From positions 1 to 33,189 of IMG/VR virus record IMGVR_UViG_3300017773_000066: 33,189 bases of DNA; one strand, given 5' to 3'. A program made the position numbers and the translations under genes. The notes under the pieces are model-generated. The model worked only from the letters and a program-made list of their open reading frames with translations. It made no database searches and was not told the DNA's origin. Positions within the stretch are counted from its first letter, which is position 1. The number at the start of each line of letters is the position of its first letter. Of the stretch, positions 8,345 to 18,634 are shown piece by piece. Source of the DNA: a virus.

Positions 8345-10533
8345 TGAGTGGATTTTGGGACTTAAACAGTGAAGCTGATTACTACAACTACGAAACAAAC
8401 TACGGTAGTTATCAGTATCAAACTTTAAACGATTTAATTAATACGTTTTTAGCTTATTATGTAGGTGAAAATAAAATAATACCTAAAGCCGCTAAAGAAG
8501 ATATTGCGTTTTTTGCAAGACGAGCAGCGCAAGAATTAAGCTATGATACGTTAAGATCAAAGAAAACTTGGGAAGTAGAGGTTAACAACGGTATGTGCAT
8601 ACCTTTACCGCATGACTTTGTAGGCTATACAGATGTTTTTTGGAGCAGCCCTAACGGCATAAAAAGACCTTTGTATCCCACAAGACATACTCAAAACCCG
8701 TTTAACCCTACGCCTACAGACGAGCCGTTTGTTGAAACTATAACTACTGAAACAATAACAGAAGAGCAAATAATAACAAACGAAATACCTTCTAACACTA
8801 AAGTTTATATTTTTTATGACGGTACTTCTATGGGTGTACAGCAGACAGCTGACGCATATTCTTTTGTAACGCAATGGCTAGACGGTTTACCAGGATTTAC
8901 TAGAGACGAAAATAAAACTAGTTCTGGGCATAATGTTTACCATGTTGCTGTAGCTGGTGAAAGATGGTTAGACTGGGCTTCTGTTCCTATGACAGGTCAG
9001 TTTAACAATAGAAATATAAAAGCTCAAATGGACGGAGCGGTTCAAGAAAGCCACTACACTAGTGCTGTAAACGATAATTTCTACAAATATCCTATGGTTA
9101 CAAGTGGTCACGTTGATCACCATAACGGAACAACTATCAACCAAGCAAGCTTATCTTTGTCTGCTGGTTATTGGTCTACTATTAACGCTGGTGATACTAA
9201 CGGAACTGGAGGTGTTAACTACCAATTTTATGATGTAGCTCAAGCGACCGGCAGTGGATTAGGTATTGAAAAAGGTGATACGGCAGATTTAATATATAAT
9301 CTTGATAGTAGCGCGCAAACAATTACGCTGCAAGGAGCTCCTCCTCAAGCTTCGTCAGGTGATGATGTTTTAGTTATCGTATTTGCGGACGAGGCTCACG
9401 CTGCATATCATGGCTTAGCGTCAACAGAAAGCTTCACCAGTCCTACTGGAAGTAACGCTAATGTTTTAGCTCCATTGTTTACTAACGTTGGCGCTAATGT
9501 TATACAACCTACGAGCGTATACAAAAACGACTACGATGAGTATGTGAAAAACTACGATACACATACAGGAAGCTACAACGTGTTTGTTTATCCAAAAGAG
9601 AAAACAACCACTAGTGGAGCATTTGAGTTTGGCACAATAAGAAGACAGTATATACCTCATCTTCTAGCTTCAATAAGTAGCGGTAACCAAGTAGTTCCAG
9701 ATGGTACTTGGCAAAATGGTACAGCACCTATTTTTGATGCTTTAGCAGCAGGTCAACAAGATGGTAATCCAGCTCTTGCTGGTTTAGAATCAACCCCACC
9801 TGTCGGAGGTTATGATCAAGCTAATCCAAACCCAAACCCTTATTGGCAAGGTATGAATCCTCAATTTGGAGGATTAGATCAGCATGGTGTAGGAACAAAT
9901 ATTAGCGGTGGGCAGTTTACTTCTACAGGGTTTGAAGACGATTTAAACGACTTTATATCTGGTGGCGTTCAAGAAGAAATAGTAACTAATACCTACGAAA
10001 TAACTAACGTAGAAACTAGTGGTCAAAACTGGTATAATATAAATCCTGATGGTAGTGTAGCTGGTGACTACAACGGAACTACATTAAACAATTATCAAAA
10101 CAGCGATGCTGGTGAACCGATAATAGCAGACGCTGATTACGATCATGGATATGAAAACATAACACTAGGCCAAAGATATGGGTTGTCACCTGAGACAGCT
10201 CAAGTTAACGGATCATACTACTTCGATTATGAAAATGGTAAGTTGTTTTTCTCTCCAGCTTTAGTTGGTCAGACGGTAGTTTTAGATTATATATCTGATG
10301 GCTTAGACTCTAGCGGAAATATGATTATACATAAGTTTGCTGAAGAAGCTTTTTATAAACACGTAGCTTACGCTATCGCTTCAACAGGATCAAACTATAG
10401 TCCAGCAACTGTACAGATGTTAAAGAAAGAAAGATTTGCTGCTACTAGAAACGCTAAGATCAGACTTTCTAATATGAAGACTGTTGAGATGGAACAAATA
10501 ATGAGAAACAAATCTAAAATAATAAAGCACTAG
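8344..10533 (+). CDS. Neck/head-tail connector protein with a large insertion, possibly vWA-like
   Basis: A 729-residue protein. Residues 1 to about 125 and about 600-729 look like the two halves of a connector family known from marine phages: the C-terminal part contains GQRYGLSPETAQVNGSYYFD, then HKFAEEAFYKHVAYAI, and ends NKSKIIKH. The region between them (about 450 residues) looks inserted. It begins with a Rossmann-like strand VYIFYDGTSMG (Asp159), followed by a strand VYHVAVAGERWLDW (about 198-211) and a third VLVIVFADEAHAAYH (342-353). This order is reminiscent of von Willebrand factor A domains, but DGTSM is one residue short of the classic DxSxS metal site. The insert ends in a Gly/Pro/Asn/Gln-rich stretch that may be a flexible linker. 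Neck role is firm; vWA identity is tentative. Confidence 0.75.
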   Translation: MSGFWDLNSEADYYNYETNYGSYQYQTLNDLINTFLAYYVGENKIIPKAAKEDIAFFARRAAQELSYDTLRSKKTWEVEVNNGMCIPLPHDFVGYTDVFWSSPNGIKRPLYPTRHTQNPFNPTPTDEPFVETITTETITEEQIITNEIPSNTKVYIFYDGTSMGVQQTADAYSFVTQWLDGLPGFTRDENKTSSGHNVYHVAVAGERWLDWASVPMTGQFNNRNIKAQMDGAVQESHYTSAVNDNFYKYPMVTSGHVDHHNGTTINQASLSLSAGYWSTINAGDTNGTGGVNYQFYDVAQATGSGLGIEKGDTADLIYNLDSSAQTITLQGAPPQASSGDDVLVIVFADEAHAAYHGLASTESFTSPTGSNANVLAPLFTNVGANVIQPTSVYKNDYDEYVKNYDTHTGSYNVFVYPKEKTTTSGAFEFGTIRRQYIPHLLASISSGNQVVPDGTWQNGTAPIFDALAAGQQDGNPALAGLESTPPVGGYDQANPNPNPYWQGMNPQFGGLDQHGVGTNISGGQFTSTGFEDDLNDFISGGVQEEIVTNTYEITNVETSGQNWYNINPDGSVAGDYNGTTLNNYQNSDAGEPIIADADYDHGYENITLGQRYGLSPETAQVNGSYYFDYENGKLFFSPALVGQTVVLDYISDGLDSSGNMIIHKFAEEAFYKHVAYAIASTGSNYSPATVQMLKKERFAATRNAKIRLSNMKTVEMEQIMRNKSKIIKH

Positions 10534-10534
10534 T

Positions 10535-13500
10535 ATGCCAGAGTTTATTAGAAATTTTGCGCAAGGTAAAATGAACAAGGACCTTGACGAGCGCCTTGTT
10601 CCAGCTGGTCAGTATAGAGATGCGCTTAACATTGAAATATCTACTTCTGAAGGAAGTAATGTTGGTGCGCTAGAAACTTTACTAGGCAATATAGAACAAA
10701 CACCAAACGGTGTTCCAGCTGATAGTTATTGCGTTGGGTCGATAGTTAATGGAGAAGAGAACGCTATATATTATTTAGTAGCAGGTTCTAGAAACGATAT
10801 ATCTATCAATGACGAAGGTTGTGTAAAAGATTTTATATTAAAATATGCTGTAGACACAAACACTTTAACTTATGTGTTTGTAGATATATACGAAGCTAAT
10901 ATGGTTGTTGCTAGTGTTAGTGCAGGTAATAATCAAACTCCACATGAAATAAAATTTGCAAACAACAATTGCCTTAGACCAGGTATGTCTGCAACAAATA
11001 CAACTAATAACAATGCAGACTTAGGCGACATTATTGACCTACTAGACTCTAACGGCGTTTTAACTAACAACGCTATTAGAATAAGTAATTCTACGCCACT
11101 TCCATCTGTTGGTGATACTATAAAGTTTAGAGGAAGAAGAATATTAGATTTTAGTAGCTTTAGACTTATCACAGGTATAAACATCGTTGACGACTTTATA
11201 ATGTTCACCGACGATTACAGCGAGCCTAAAAAAGTAAATATAAAAAGATCTTATCAAGGTACGGGTAGCAATGCTTTTACTTTGTCAAACTTAAACAACA
11301 ATGCTGAATATCACACTAGGTTAGTATCGAGAAGAGCTGATGGATCATTTGCTGGTGGTGGATTTGAAGTTGTTGAATCTAGATCATCTGCAGTACAACC
11401 AAAATATGCGGAGTTAGAGGATATTACAGTAATTAAAAAATCTCCGTTAACACCTCCAACAATTAGAATGTTTGCTACAGATGATGAGGATAGAGGTAAT
11501 ATATCTGGAACACTACCAACGTTTGGAGGTTTTATAAACAATGGAGTAGAACTACAAGTCGGCGACATAATATCTATAAGCACTTTTTCTCCTGTTGATT
11601 TTAGAATTGGTGACTTCATTATATTGACAAATGACGATGAAGCTGATCAACAAACTTTTACAGACTTTCAAGTTAGACTAAGAGTTACAGGAAGACCAGG
11701 CGGCGCTAATGGCTCTGGAAACACTTCTGGTCCATATACGCTTGAGGTACAAGCTGTAGATCCAGATTTACCTGATGGAACTGGAGCTAATGCTCCTAGC
11801 TTTTTAGTTAGGCTTGAGCAAAACCCAGCTTTATTTGAGTTTAAATTTCCAAGATTTGGATATAGATATAAATATGCAGACGGTGAATACTCTCCGTTTT
11901 CTCCGTTTTCAGAAATAGCTTTTCTTCCTGGTGGGTTTGATTATGAGCCAAAAAGAGGTTGGAACTTAGGTATGGCTAATCAGCTAAGAAGATTGTTCGT
12001 AGAGAACTACATGCCTCAAGACTATAACAGAGCTAAGGATATAGTTGAAGTAGACATACTCTATAAAGAAGAAAACTCTACAACCATATACACAGCTAAA
12101 ACTATAAAGCCTAGTGATGCTGATATTAACAGCTTAAATCTTTGGCCTAGTAGAAATGATTATGCTAACAATAGTAACAGAGGTTCTATACAGATAAAGT
12201 CAGAGTTAATACACGCTGTTGTTCCTTCTAATCAACTTATAAGACCTTGGGATAATGTTCCAAGAAAAGCTAGAGCTCAAGAAGTTACTGGTAATAGGCT
12301 TCTTTATGCTAACTATTTGCAAAACTATAATCTGTATGACACTGGCAACAATTTAATAAGCCCTGATATTGGATTAAGTTTTAATTCTACTTCTTACGAT
12401 AATTTAACAGATGGCAATGGAAATCCTTTAGCTTTAGGTAGACCTAGAAAATCTGTAAAGTCTATGCGTACATATCAGCTAGGTGTAGTTTACAAAGACG
12501 AGTTTGGTAGAGAAACACCTGTATTAGCTGACAAAGAAAGAGGTTCTGTTACTATAGAAAAAGAGTTTTGTAACGACGTAAACGTCTTGACAACTCAGAT
12601 AAGAAACAATGCTCCTAGATGGGCAAAGTCTTTTAAGTTTTTTATAAAAGAAACTTCAGCAGAATACTACAACTTAGCAATGCACAAGTGGTATAACGCT
12701 GAAGACGGTAATATATGGTTATCGTTTAACTCTTCTGATAGAAATAAAGTTGACATTGAAACTTTTTTAGAGTTAAAGAAAGCTCATGATAGTGACACAG
12801 CTGTAGAAGAAAGAGCTAGATATAAAATAGTAGCTATAGAAAACGAAGCTCCTGAAGATTTAAGAATAGACAGGCAGCAACAAGGTGTTGTTATAAACAA
12901 CTTTGCTAGATCTTGGATCGGTAATGTTAACGAAGGTTTTCCATTTGAAGACTATAACTTCATAACCGTAGATCAAGCAGAGTTTGATAGCAGCGTGCCT
13001 AGCAGTGTTATACCTGAAGCAGCCGATCACGCTATACGTATAGTAGGGCAAGGCTCTGATAGAAGTGAATTTTACGATATACTAGGAATAACGGCTACAA
13101 CTAACGGACAATACAGAATACAGATAACAAAAAAGTTTGGACCAGACGTAAACTTCTGCTCAACAGATAACACTTGGGGTGGAAGAGTATCTGGTCTTAG
13201 CGTTATATTCGTTAAAAACAAAAGAATAGACAAACCAGAGTTTGACGGTAAGTTTTTTGTAAAAGTATATAAAGACTTAACGTTGCAAAACTTTGTATTA
13301 GTAACCTCAGATGATGACTTTGTTGTAGACCAAGCGTTTAGCTTAAGATACTTGCATACTACTGGGGCAAACGGAACGCTAACCCACCCTTATGGGTACC
13401 AAGAAGGTGGAGGCACATACCAATGGAACGATAGCGGAGACACCACTAGTCGCATGGGCGTTGTAGGCGTAACTACTAGAGACAGTGGTGGTAATAGGTT

Positions 13501-16060
13501 TTGGCACTTTGGACCAGGTGGAAATGGAGAAGAAAGCGATAGGGTTAGAGCGTATATAGACGAAGCTCCGCCTGCTAGATTATACATACCCGACGCTGAT
13601 GACGAGTCTGTTATTCCTGATGGTTGGGACACTGCTGGAAACGGTATAGCTGACGTGTCTTTTTTTGGATCAAGAAACAGCGGTATATTTGCGCCAAGAC
13701 CTGGTTATGATCCAGACGCAGATGAATTTATAAATATTGGTGGTTTTAATATTCCTAATCCAGCAGCACTAAATCCTTGGATTTCAGTTTCTTCTAACTA
13801 CACTAGCACGCCTAATGAAGACTGGATAGTTGAAGGCAGCACTAACAGAAACTCTTATTCTTGGAGAAATGGACCAGCGGGTATATACAGTGTTAACGGT
13901 GTTGGTATGATGGACGTAAGTATTGCTACTATTAGACCAGGAACGTATAGAGATCCTGCGGGTTTTGCTTGGGATAGAGAGCACGTACGGTCTCTTAGAT
14001 GGCTAGGTTTTGCTGATACAGATAATCCTAATGTAGGTAATTTTGCTGACAACTCAACAGTTGGACAAGTTAAAGCTTTTGTAGATAGACTTCTTCAAAT
14101 AGGAACTAAGTTTAAATTTAGACAAGATCCAGATAGAGAGGTTTATACAGTAGAGGCGTGGAGAGGTCATTACGGTATATTAAACTCTAGAAGAGCTCAA
14201 GGAGCTACTGAGTTTAGACACTTTACTCCCGGAAACAAAAGACATAAGTTTACCGTAGCTTTAGACAAAATAATTGGTGATCCAGCTAATGGAGACGGAG
14301 CAGCATACGATCCTAGAACTGACTTAAGACATGATTTAACTTTCGCAGACAGCTGTCAGTTAGAGTTCTTAGCTCCGTATGTTTCTGAAGACGGTTTTTA
14401 TTCTGAAAATCCAGCTGTATTTGAAACGTATCCAAAAGAAAATATTGAGTTAGATATATACTATGAAGTAAGTAGAGCTTATCCTATAGAGCTAGCTAAA
14501 GACAACGACGAAACCTTAGCCTTAATTGGTGGCAGCGTTACATTGGGAAACAATGTAATTGGTAATATAAGCGATTTTTCTTTTAACGGAGATGCTGCTA
14601 TTGATTTTGCCGCTGGCATACTTCAAGGCGTAAACGTTGGAAATATATTAACTATAGAAGATGGCTGGGGAGGCCTTGTTCAGCTTAGAGTTGCCGCGGC
14701 TCAACCAGCGGGTGCTACTAGAGTTGTAGTAGACTCTAGCGTACACAATCCTTTATTAACGTTTACTTTACCTTGGCACAACTGCTATGCGTTTGGTCAC
14801 GGTGTAGAGTCTGATCGAATTAGAGACGACTTTAACCAACAGCAAATACAAAACGGAGTTAAAGCATCGACAACAATAGCTGAGCAATACAAGGAAGAAA
14901 GAAGAGGTAACGGGCTAATATACTCTGGAATATACAACTCTATATCAGGTGTAAATAGATTAAATCAATTTATTCAAGGTGAAAAAATAACTAAAGATAT
15001 AAACCCAGACAACGGAACTATACAAAAGTTATTTACTAGAAATACAGACATAATAGCGTTCTGTGAAGACAAGGTAATTAAAATACTTTCTGATAAAGAC
15101 GCTTTATTTAATGCTGACGGTAATGCTAACGTAACAGCTACAGCTCGAGTGCTAGGCGCTGTAACACCGTTTATCGGTGACTATGGTATATCTAAAAACC
15201 CTGAGTCTTTTGCTGCAGATCAGTTTAGATGCTACTTTGCAGATCAACAGCGAGGAGCTGTTTTAAGGCTGTCTAGAGACGGTATAACTCCTATATCGGA
15301 TGTAGGTATGAAAGATTACTTTAGTGATATTATGGCTGATCCTTTGATTGCTGGAGCGTCTAGAATGTTAGGTACTTTTGACAAAAGAAAAGATGAGTAT
15401 AATTTAACTATAAGTAAACCACCTGGTTTCAAAAAAGTTATTGGACCATCTTTCGAGCCTGTTACTGTTACGTTTAACGAGGGTGTCAAAGGCTGGACTA
15501 GTTTTAAATCGTTTATACCTGAAAACGGTGTAAGTATAAATAACAACTACTATACTTTTAAAGAAGGTTCTCTTTGGAAGCACCACGATAATCCAGTTAG
15601 AAACATGTTCTATGGAAATATACCTGGATTTAATGAATGGTCTTATGTCGAGCTATTGTTTAACGACATGCCTAGCTCTGTAAAGAACTTTCAGACTGTA
15701 AAGTATGAAGGCACTCAGTCTAAGATAAATCAATTTAGCACTGTAAGCTACAATGGTCAAGAGTATACAGATAAAGAATACTACAACCTTACAAACAAAA
15801 CAGGCTGGTACGTTGATTATGCTTATACTGATCTAGCAGAAGGTAAAGTTCCAGAGTTTTTAAACAAAGAAGGTAAGTGGTTTAATAGAGTGTTTGGTCA
15901 ATGTACTGATCTAGAAAATCTAGATGAAAACGAGTTTCAAGTTCAAGGTATAGGCTTAGGATCTATGACGCATAGTGATCCTGATAGCTTACCACCTAAC
16001 CCACTCTTAATAACAATTAAAGAATCGAGTACTGATATAGACGGTACTAACTGGGATTAA
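10535..16060 (+). CDS. Giant tail-associated virion protein (tail stabilisation/tubular type)
   Basis: An 1841-residue beta-rich protein. The N-terminus MNKDLDERLVPAGQYRDALN followed by STSEGSNVGALE is a hallmark I recognise from large structural proteins of marine phages, comparable in opening to P22 gp10-like tail stabilisation proteins. Residues about 210-240 include GINIVDDFIMFTDDYSEPKK. The C-terminal third contains a propeller-like pattern of short hydrophobic strands with LFTRNTDIIAFCEDKVIKI and YFADQQRGAVLRLSRDG. The final segment has KYEGTQSKINQF and GWYVDYAYTDLAEGKVPEF, also recurrent in this family. No catalytic motif was seen. The gene is much longer than stabilisation proteins of model podophages and probably carries extra tail-surface domains in its middle. 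Confidence 0.8.
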   Translation: MPEFIRNFAQGKMNKDLDERLVPAGQYRDALNIEISTSEGSNVGALETLLGNIEQTPNGVPADSYCVGSIVNGEENAIYYLVAGSRNDISINDEGCVKDFILKYAVDTNTLTYVFVDIYEANMVVASVSAGNNQTPHEIKFANNNCLRPGMSATNTTNNNADLGDIIDLLDSNGVLTNNAIRISNSTPLPSVGDTIKFRGRRILDFSSFRLITGINIVDDFIMFTDDYSEPKKVNIKRSYQGTGSNAFTLSNLNNNAEYHTRLVSRRADGSFAGGGFEVVESRSSAVQPKYAELEDITVIKKSPLTPPTIRMFATDDEDRGNISGTLPTFGGFINNGVELQVGDIISISTFSPVDFRIGDFIILTNDDEADQQTFTDFQVRLRVTGRPGGANGSGNTSGPYTLEVQAVDPDLPDGTGANAPSFLVRLEQNPALFEFKFPRFGYRYKYADGEYSPFSPFSEIAFLPGGFDYEPKRGWNLGMANQLRRLFVENYMPQDYNRAKDIVEVDILYKEENSTTIYTAKTIKPSDADINSLNLWPSRNDYANNSNRGSIQIKSELIHAVVPSNQLIRPWDNVPRKARAQEVTGNRLLYANYLQNYNLYDTGNNLISPDIGLSFNSTSYDNLTDGNGNPLALGRPRKSVKSMRTYQLGVVYKDEFGRETPVLADKERGSVTIEKEFCNDVNVLTTQIRNNAPRWAKSFKFFIKETSAEYYNLAMHKWYNAEDGNIWLSFNSSDRNKVDIETFLELKKAHDSDTAVEERARYKIVAIENEAPEDLRIDRQQQGVVINNFARSWIGNVNEGFPFEDYNFITVDQAEFDSSVPSSVIPEAADHAIRIVGQGSDRSEFYDILGITATTNGQYRIQITKKFGPDVNFCSTDNTWGGRVSGLSVIFVKNKRIDKPEFDGKFFVKVYKDLTLQNFVLVTSDDDFVVDQAFSLRYLHTTGANGTLTHPYGYQEGGGTYQWNDSGDTTSRMGVVGVTTRDSGGNRFWHFGPGGNGEESDRVRAYIDEAPPARLYIPDADDESVIPDGWDTAGNGIADVSFFGSRNSGIFAPRPGYDPDADEFINIGGFNIPNPAALNPWISVSSNYTSTPNEDWIVEGSTNRNSYSWRNGPAGIYSVNGVGMMDVSIATIRPGTYRDPAGFAWDREHVRSLRWLGFADTDNPNVGNFADNSTVGQVKAFVDRLLQIGTKFKFRQDPDREVYTVEAWRGHYGILNSRRAQGATEFRHFTPGNKRHKFTVALDKIIGDPANGDGAAYDPRTDLRHDLTFADSCQLEFLAPYVSEDGFYSENPAVFETYPKENIELDIYYEVSRAYPIELAKDNDETLALIGGSVTLGNNVIGNISDFSFNGDAAIDFAAGILQGVNVGNILTIEDGWGGLVQLRVAAAQPAGATRVVVDSSVHNPLLTFTLPWHNCYAFGHGVESDRIRDDFNQQQIQNGVKASTTIAEQYKEERRGNGLIYSGIYNSISGVNRLNQFIQGEKITKDINPDNGTIQKLFTRNTDIIAFCEDKVIKILSDKDALFNADGNANVTATARVLGAVTPFIGDYGISKNPESFAADQFRCYFADQQRGAVLRLSRDGITPISDVGMKDYFSDIMADPLIAGASRMLGTFDKRKDEYNLTISKPPGFKKVIGPSFEPVTVTFNEGVKGWTSFKSFIPENGVSINNNYYTFKEGSLWKHHDNPVRNMFYGNIPGFNEWSYVELLFNDMPSSVKNFQTVKYEGTQSKINQFSTVSYNGQEYTDKEYYNLTNKTGWYVDYAYTDLAEGKVPEFLNKEGKWFNRVFGQCTDLENLDENEFQVQGIGLGSMTHSDPDSLPPNPLLITIKESSTDIDGTNWD

Positions 16061-16061
16061 T

Positions 16062-18260
16062 ATGGCTATAGACGGAATAACAATAACACAAGAGCAATTT
16101 ACTGCTTTTCAAAATGACGTAGTGCAAGCAGGGTCTGTAAATCTAACTTTGTCTAGTAACGATGGATCTGCGCTAGCTCCAGAAGAATTTTATATACAAA
16201 ACGCTACAGAAGTATCAACTAACGTTTGGCAAGGAGGTAATGTCACTAGTGGTGTAACTAGCGTTGAGTTTGTTGTTGATGGATTAAACGTTGTTGCTAT
16301 AGTTTCCTACGATCAGTTTACAGTAGGAGCTTCGCCAGTAAACTTTCATATAGACATCGATAGAGAAAAACCTATCGATCAAGTTATACCTGTTGCGTAT
16401 TGCGGTAATCCTGGTGCATCAAATTATTACGGAGAGACGCTTCCGCCAGGCGGATATTACGACGAAGAAGTTTGTACTTTTGAGCCTGTTTATTTTTGTA
16501 ATGATCCAAACGCTATTAACGTAGCTAATCCGTTTCCTATATACGGAATACCTGACAATTCACTTTGTATATACGAAGATAAAGAAACAGACGAAGAAAT
16601 AGAGATAGAAGAAGTTGAAGAAGACTTAGGCTATTTTCCTACTTTAAAAATATATTTAGCAGACGGTATGTCTGACAACTATGATCCCAACAACCCAAAT
16701 ACCAACCCCGAAAAAAATATATTCACAGATAGTGATAATTATACTATAACAATAACAGGTGCTGAAGGATCTGCTAGAATACACGGTGGGTTTAGTGCTT
16801 CTCCTCCTCTTAACTTATATCCTGGTGGAGGTGGCCAAGTGTTTGAGCAGCCTGAACTATTTCAAGACTTAGCCATTAATAATAGTATTGCTGGTAGTGA
16901 TTTTTCTAACGATATTGTTTGCTCACTAGATCCGCACTACCGAGCTACAGGCTCTATTAACAACGGATATAATTTACAATGGCTTAACTGGATAGATGGT
17001 GGCGCAACTCATTTCTATACTGTAACATATACAGCTAAAGAAGGCTATGTGTTTGACAACGGTATTCAAAGCCAAACATTTTACTATGATTTTGAAGAGC
17101 CTAAAGACTATCCTACTTCATGGTCTACCCAAACTAACGTACTAGAAGAAGGCCCAGATGGCACTATGACTAAGTTTGAGGTTTTAATATTTTTCCAAGA
17201 AATAACAGGGTTTTATCCAGGTGTTGACTTAGCCAGCCAACAAGAGTTTGTGGCTAGCGCTTTTAACCCAGGAAACATACCATTTGGACCTGTAGATGAG
17301 ATACAGTCTTCTTCTGGCTACGTAGGTATAGATGCGCCTGCTAAAAATAATATAACCTCTAATTATGGTGGAGGTCCTATGATAATACTAAAGACTGAAG
17401 CTAGAAGTATAGCTAACCTACTTCCAACAGTAAAAAGCGCTACGATAAGCAGCTCAACCTACGTTAATAGCACTTCTAACTATAGAAAAAGCCAGATAGA
17501 ATTGAACATAACGGGAGAAAGAGGAGCTCAATTTATAGTTAGAGCTAAAGATTCTAATGGTAGAAACTTTAACCAAGCATTTATTAGCAACGACATAGAA
17601 GACGGTGTTCTTCCAATCGATGAATATATAGAAAAAGGTCTAACTGACGAGTGGACTAACAGGGTAGATGACTCTTATTTTACAATGACTTCATCTAGAG
17701 CTATAATATCTATACCTACAATAGCTGAAGAAGGAGGAGGTTTAAACTCTTATACTGTTTTTTTAGAACCTTTTGGAGACACTGAGTTTGAAGAGGAAGT
17801 TCCAACGCGTGACAATCCTGTTAGCTGCAGAGAAATATCTAATGTTTCTGGTTCTTTTGACATAGTAAACACTAACACTAGTCTTACGGCAACTCTTACT
17901 ACAGATAAATCTGGAAACGCCGTAGAGCTTCCTGTTAACAGATCTTTAGGAAGAGGCTTAAATGACAGCAACGTAATTAATTTTATTATAGAGCTTTCTG
18001 TTTCTAGCGGTGTAATATCATCAAAACATGATAACGAAAACTTTACAGACGGAGACTTTGATATTATATATTACAAAGATTTAAACGGTAATTTCATAGC
18101 TGCAGATGAAGGTTCTTATGAAGTTATGTTGTACGGAAAAATAATAACTTACGCAGATAGAACTAAAGCTACTATAGAAGGAAGTTTGTTTTTTACAAGA
18201 ACTGAAGATGGCGATCTTAAATTAGAACTAGATATAGATAAAATAATAGATGTAACATGA
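16062..18260 (+). CDS. Beta-rich fibre/adhesin candidate with Bacteroidota-type Cys repeats
   Basis: A 732-residue protein just after the giant tail protein, starting two bases after its stop. Residues 1-105 are a beta domain. Two degenerate copies of a Cys-bounded repeat follow: C114 to C138 (CGNPGASNYYG, then EEVCTFE) and C146 to C169 (CNDPNAINV, then NSLCIYE). They match the pattern of repeats of the type CTDPxAxNYxxxAxxDDGSCxY that abound in surface proteins of marine Bacteroidota. An acidic linker (EETDEEIEIEEVEE-like, about 175-190) leads to further beta domains, including ATISSSTYVNSTSNYRKSQI. No enzyme motif was seen. A tail fibre or host-surface adhesin role is inferred from position and domain style. 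It overlaps the next gene by four bases (ATGA). Confidence 0.7.
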   Translation: MAIDGITITQEQFTAFQNDVVQAGSVNLTLSSNDGSALAPEEFYIQNATEVSTNVWQGGNVTSGVTSVEFVVDGLNVVAIVSYDQFTVGASPVNFHIDIDREKPIDQVIPVAYCGNPGASNYYGETLPPGGYYDEEVCTFEPVYFCNDPNAINVANPFPIYGIPDNSLCIYEDKETDEEIEIEEVEEDLGYFPTLKIYLADGMSDNYDPNNPNTNPEKNIFTDSDNYTITITGAEGSARIHGGFSASPPLNLYPGGGGQVFEQPELFQDLAINNSIAGSDFSNDIVCSLDPHYRATGSINNGYNLQWLNWIDGGATHFYTVTYTAKEGYVFDNGIQSQTFYYDFEEPKDYPTSWSTQTNVLEEGPDGTMTKFEVLIFFQEITGFYPGVDLASQQEFVASAFNPGNIPFGPVDEIQSSSGYVGIDAPAKNNITSNYGGGPMIILKTEARSIANLLPTVKSATISSSTYVNSTSNYRKSQIELNITGERGAQFIVRAKDSNGRNFNQAFISNDIEDGVLPIDEYIEKGLTDEWTNRVDDSYFTMTSSRAIISIPTIAEEGGGLNSYTVFLEPFGDTEFEEEVPTRDNPVSCREISNVSGSFDIVNTNTSLTATLTTDKSGNAVELPVNRSLGRGLNDSNVINFIIELSVSSGVISSKHDNENFTDGDFDIIYYKDLNGNFIAADEGSYEVMLYGKIITYADRTKATIEGSLFFTRTEDGDLKLELDIDKIIDVT

Positions 18261-18610
18261 CAATAACAATATCTTTTCAATATCATATACAAGACTCTGT
18301 ATCAGTTGGTGATGTAGCTTACTACGTTACCGTAGGTACAGACGGTGGGTTTGACATTAACTCTGGCGGTGTAGTAGAGATAGGTGAGATAACAGCCGTC
18401 GACAGAGCTAACAAAACTATAACTTGTGATACAGCTTTGTTTGGTAATCAAACGCCAAGTGAAAACGTATTTATTTTGTTTAGTAAAAACAACTGTCAAG
18501 AAGGCGCTTCGTTGCTAGGATATTTTGGTTCATTTAGATTTAAAAACAACTCTACGGATAAAGCAGAGCTGTTTGCTGTTACTGTAGACGCGTTTGAAAG
18601 TAGCAAATAA
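18257..18610 (+). CDS. Small conserved virion-region protein
   Basis: A 117-residue protein whose ATG overlaps the stop of the fibre gene (ATGA), indicating translational coupling. The pattern VGDVAYYVTVGTDGGF, then VEIGEITAVDRANKTITCD, then a KNNCQEGASLLGYFGSFRFK segment is one I recognise from short conserved proteins in marine phage structural modules. The sequence is predicted to be all-beta, with a likely barrel or sandwich fold. No enzymatic residues or export signal were seen. It may be a tail-tip, baseplate-like or fibre-associated small subunit. Function is unassigned. Confidence 0.7.
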   Translation: MTITISFQYHIQDSVSVGDVAYYVTVGTDGGFDINSGGVVEIGEITAVDRANKTITCDTALFGNQTPSENVFILFSKNNCQEGASLLGYFGSFRFKNNSTDKAELFAVTVDAFESSK

Positions 18611-18614
18611 AGTG

Positions 18615-18634
18615 TAACTATACTTATATAGTTA
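18615..18634 (+). promoter_or_regulatory. Perfect 8-bp inverted repeat before the cupin gene
   Basis: TAACTATA (18615-18622) and its exact reverse complement TATAGTTA (18627-18634) flank a CTTA loop in the 35-base gap before the cupin gene. The downstream TTAAATTTAA (18632-18641) is a second, overlapping palindrome. The stem is A/T-rich, with no T-run, so a protein-binding operator or weak mRNA hairpin is as likely as a terminator. Confidence 0.45.

Noticed and set aside
8818-8835. Classical vWA metal site in the connector insertion
   Set aside because: DGTSM is one residue short of DxSxS, so only a vWA-like possibility is reported, not a firm domain.
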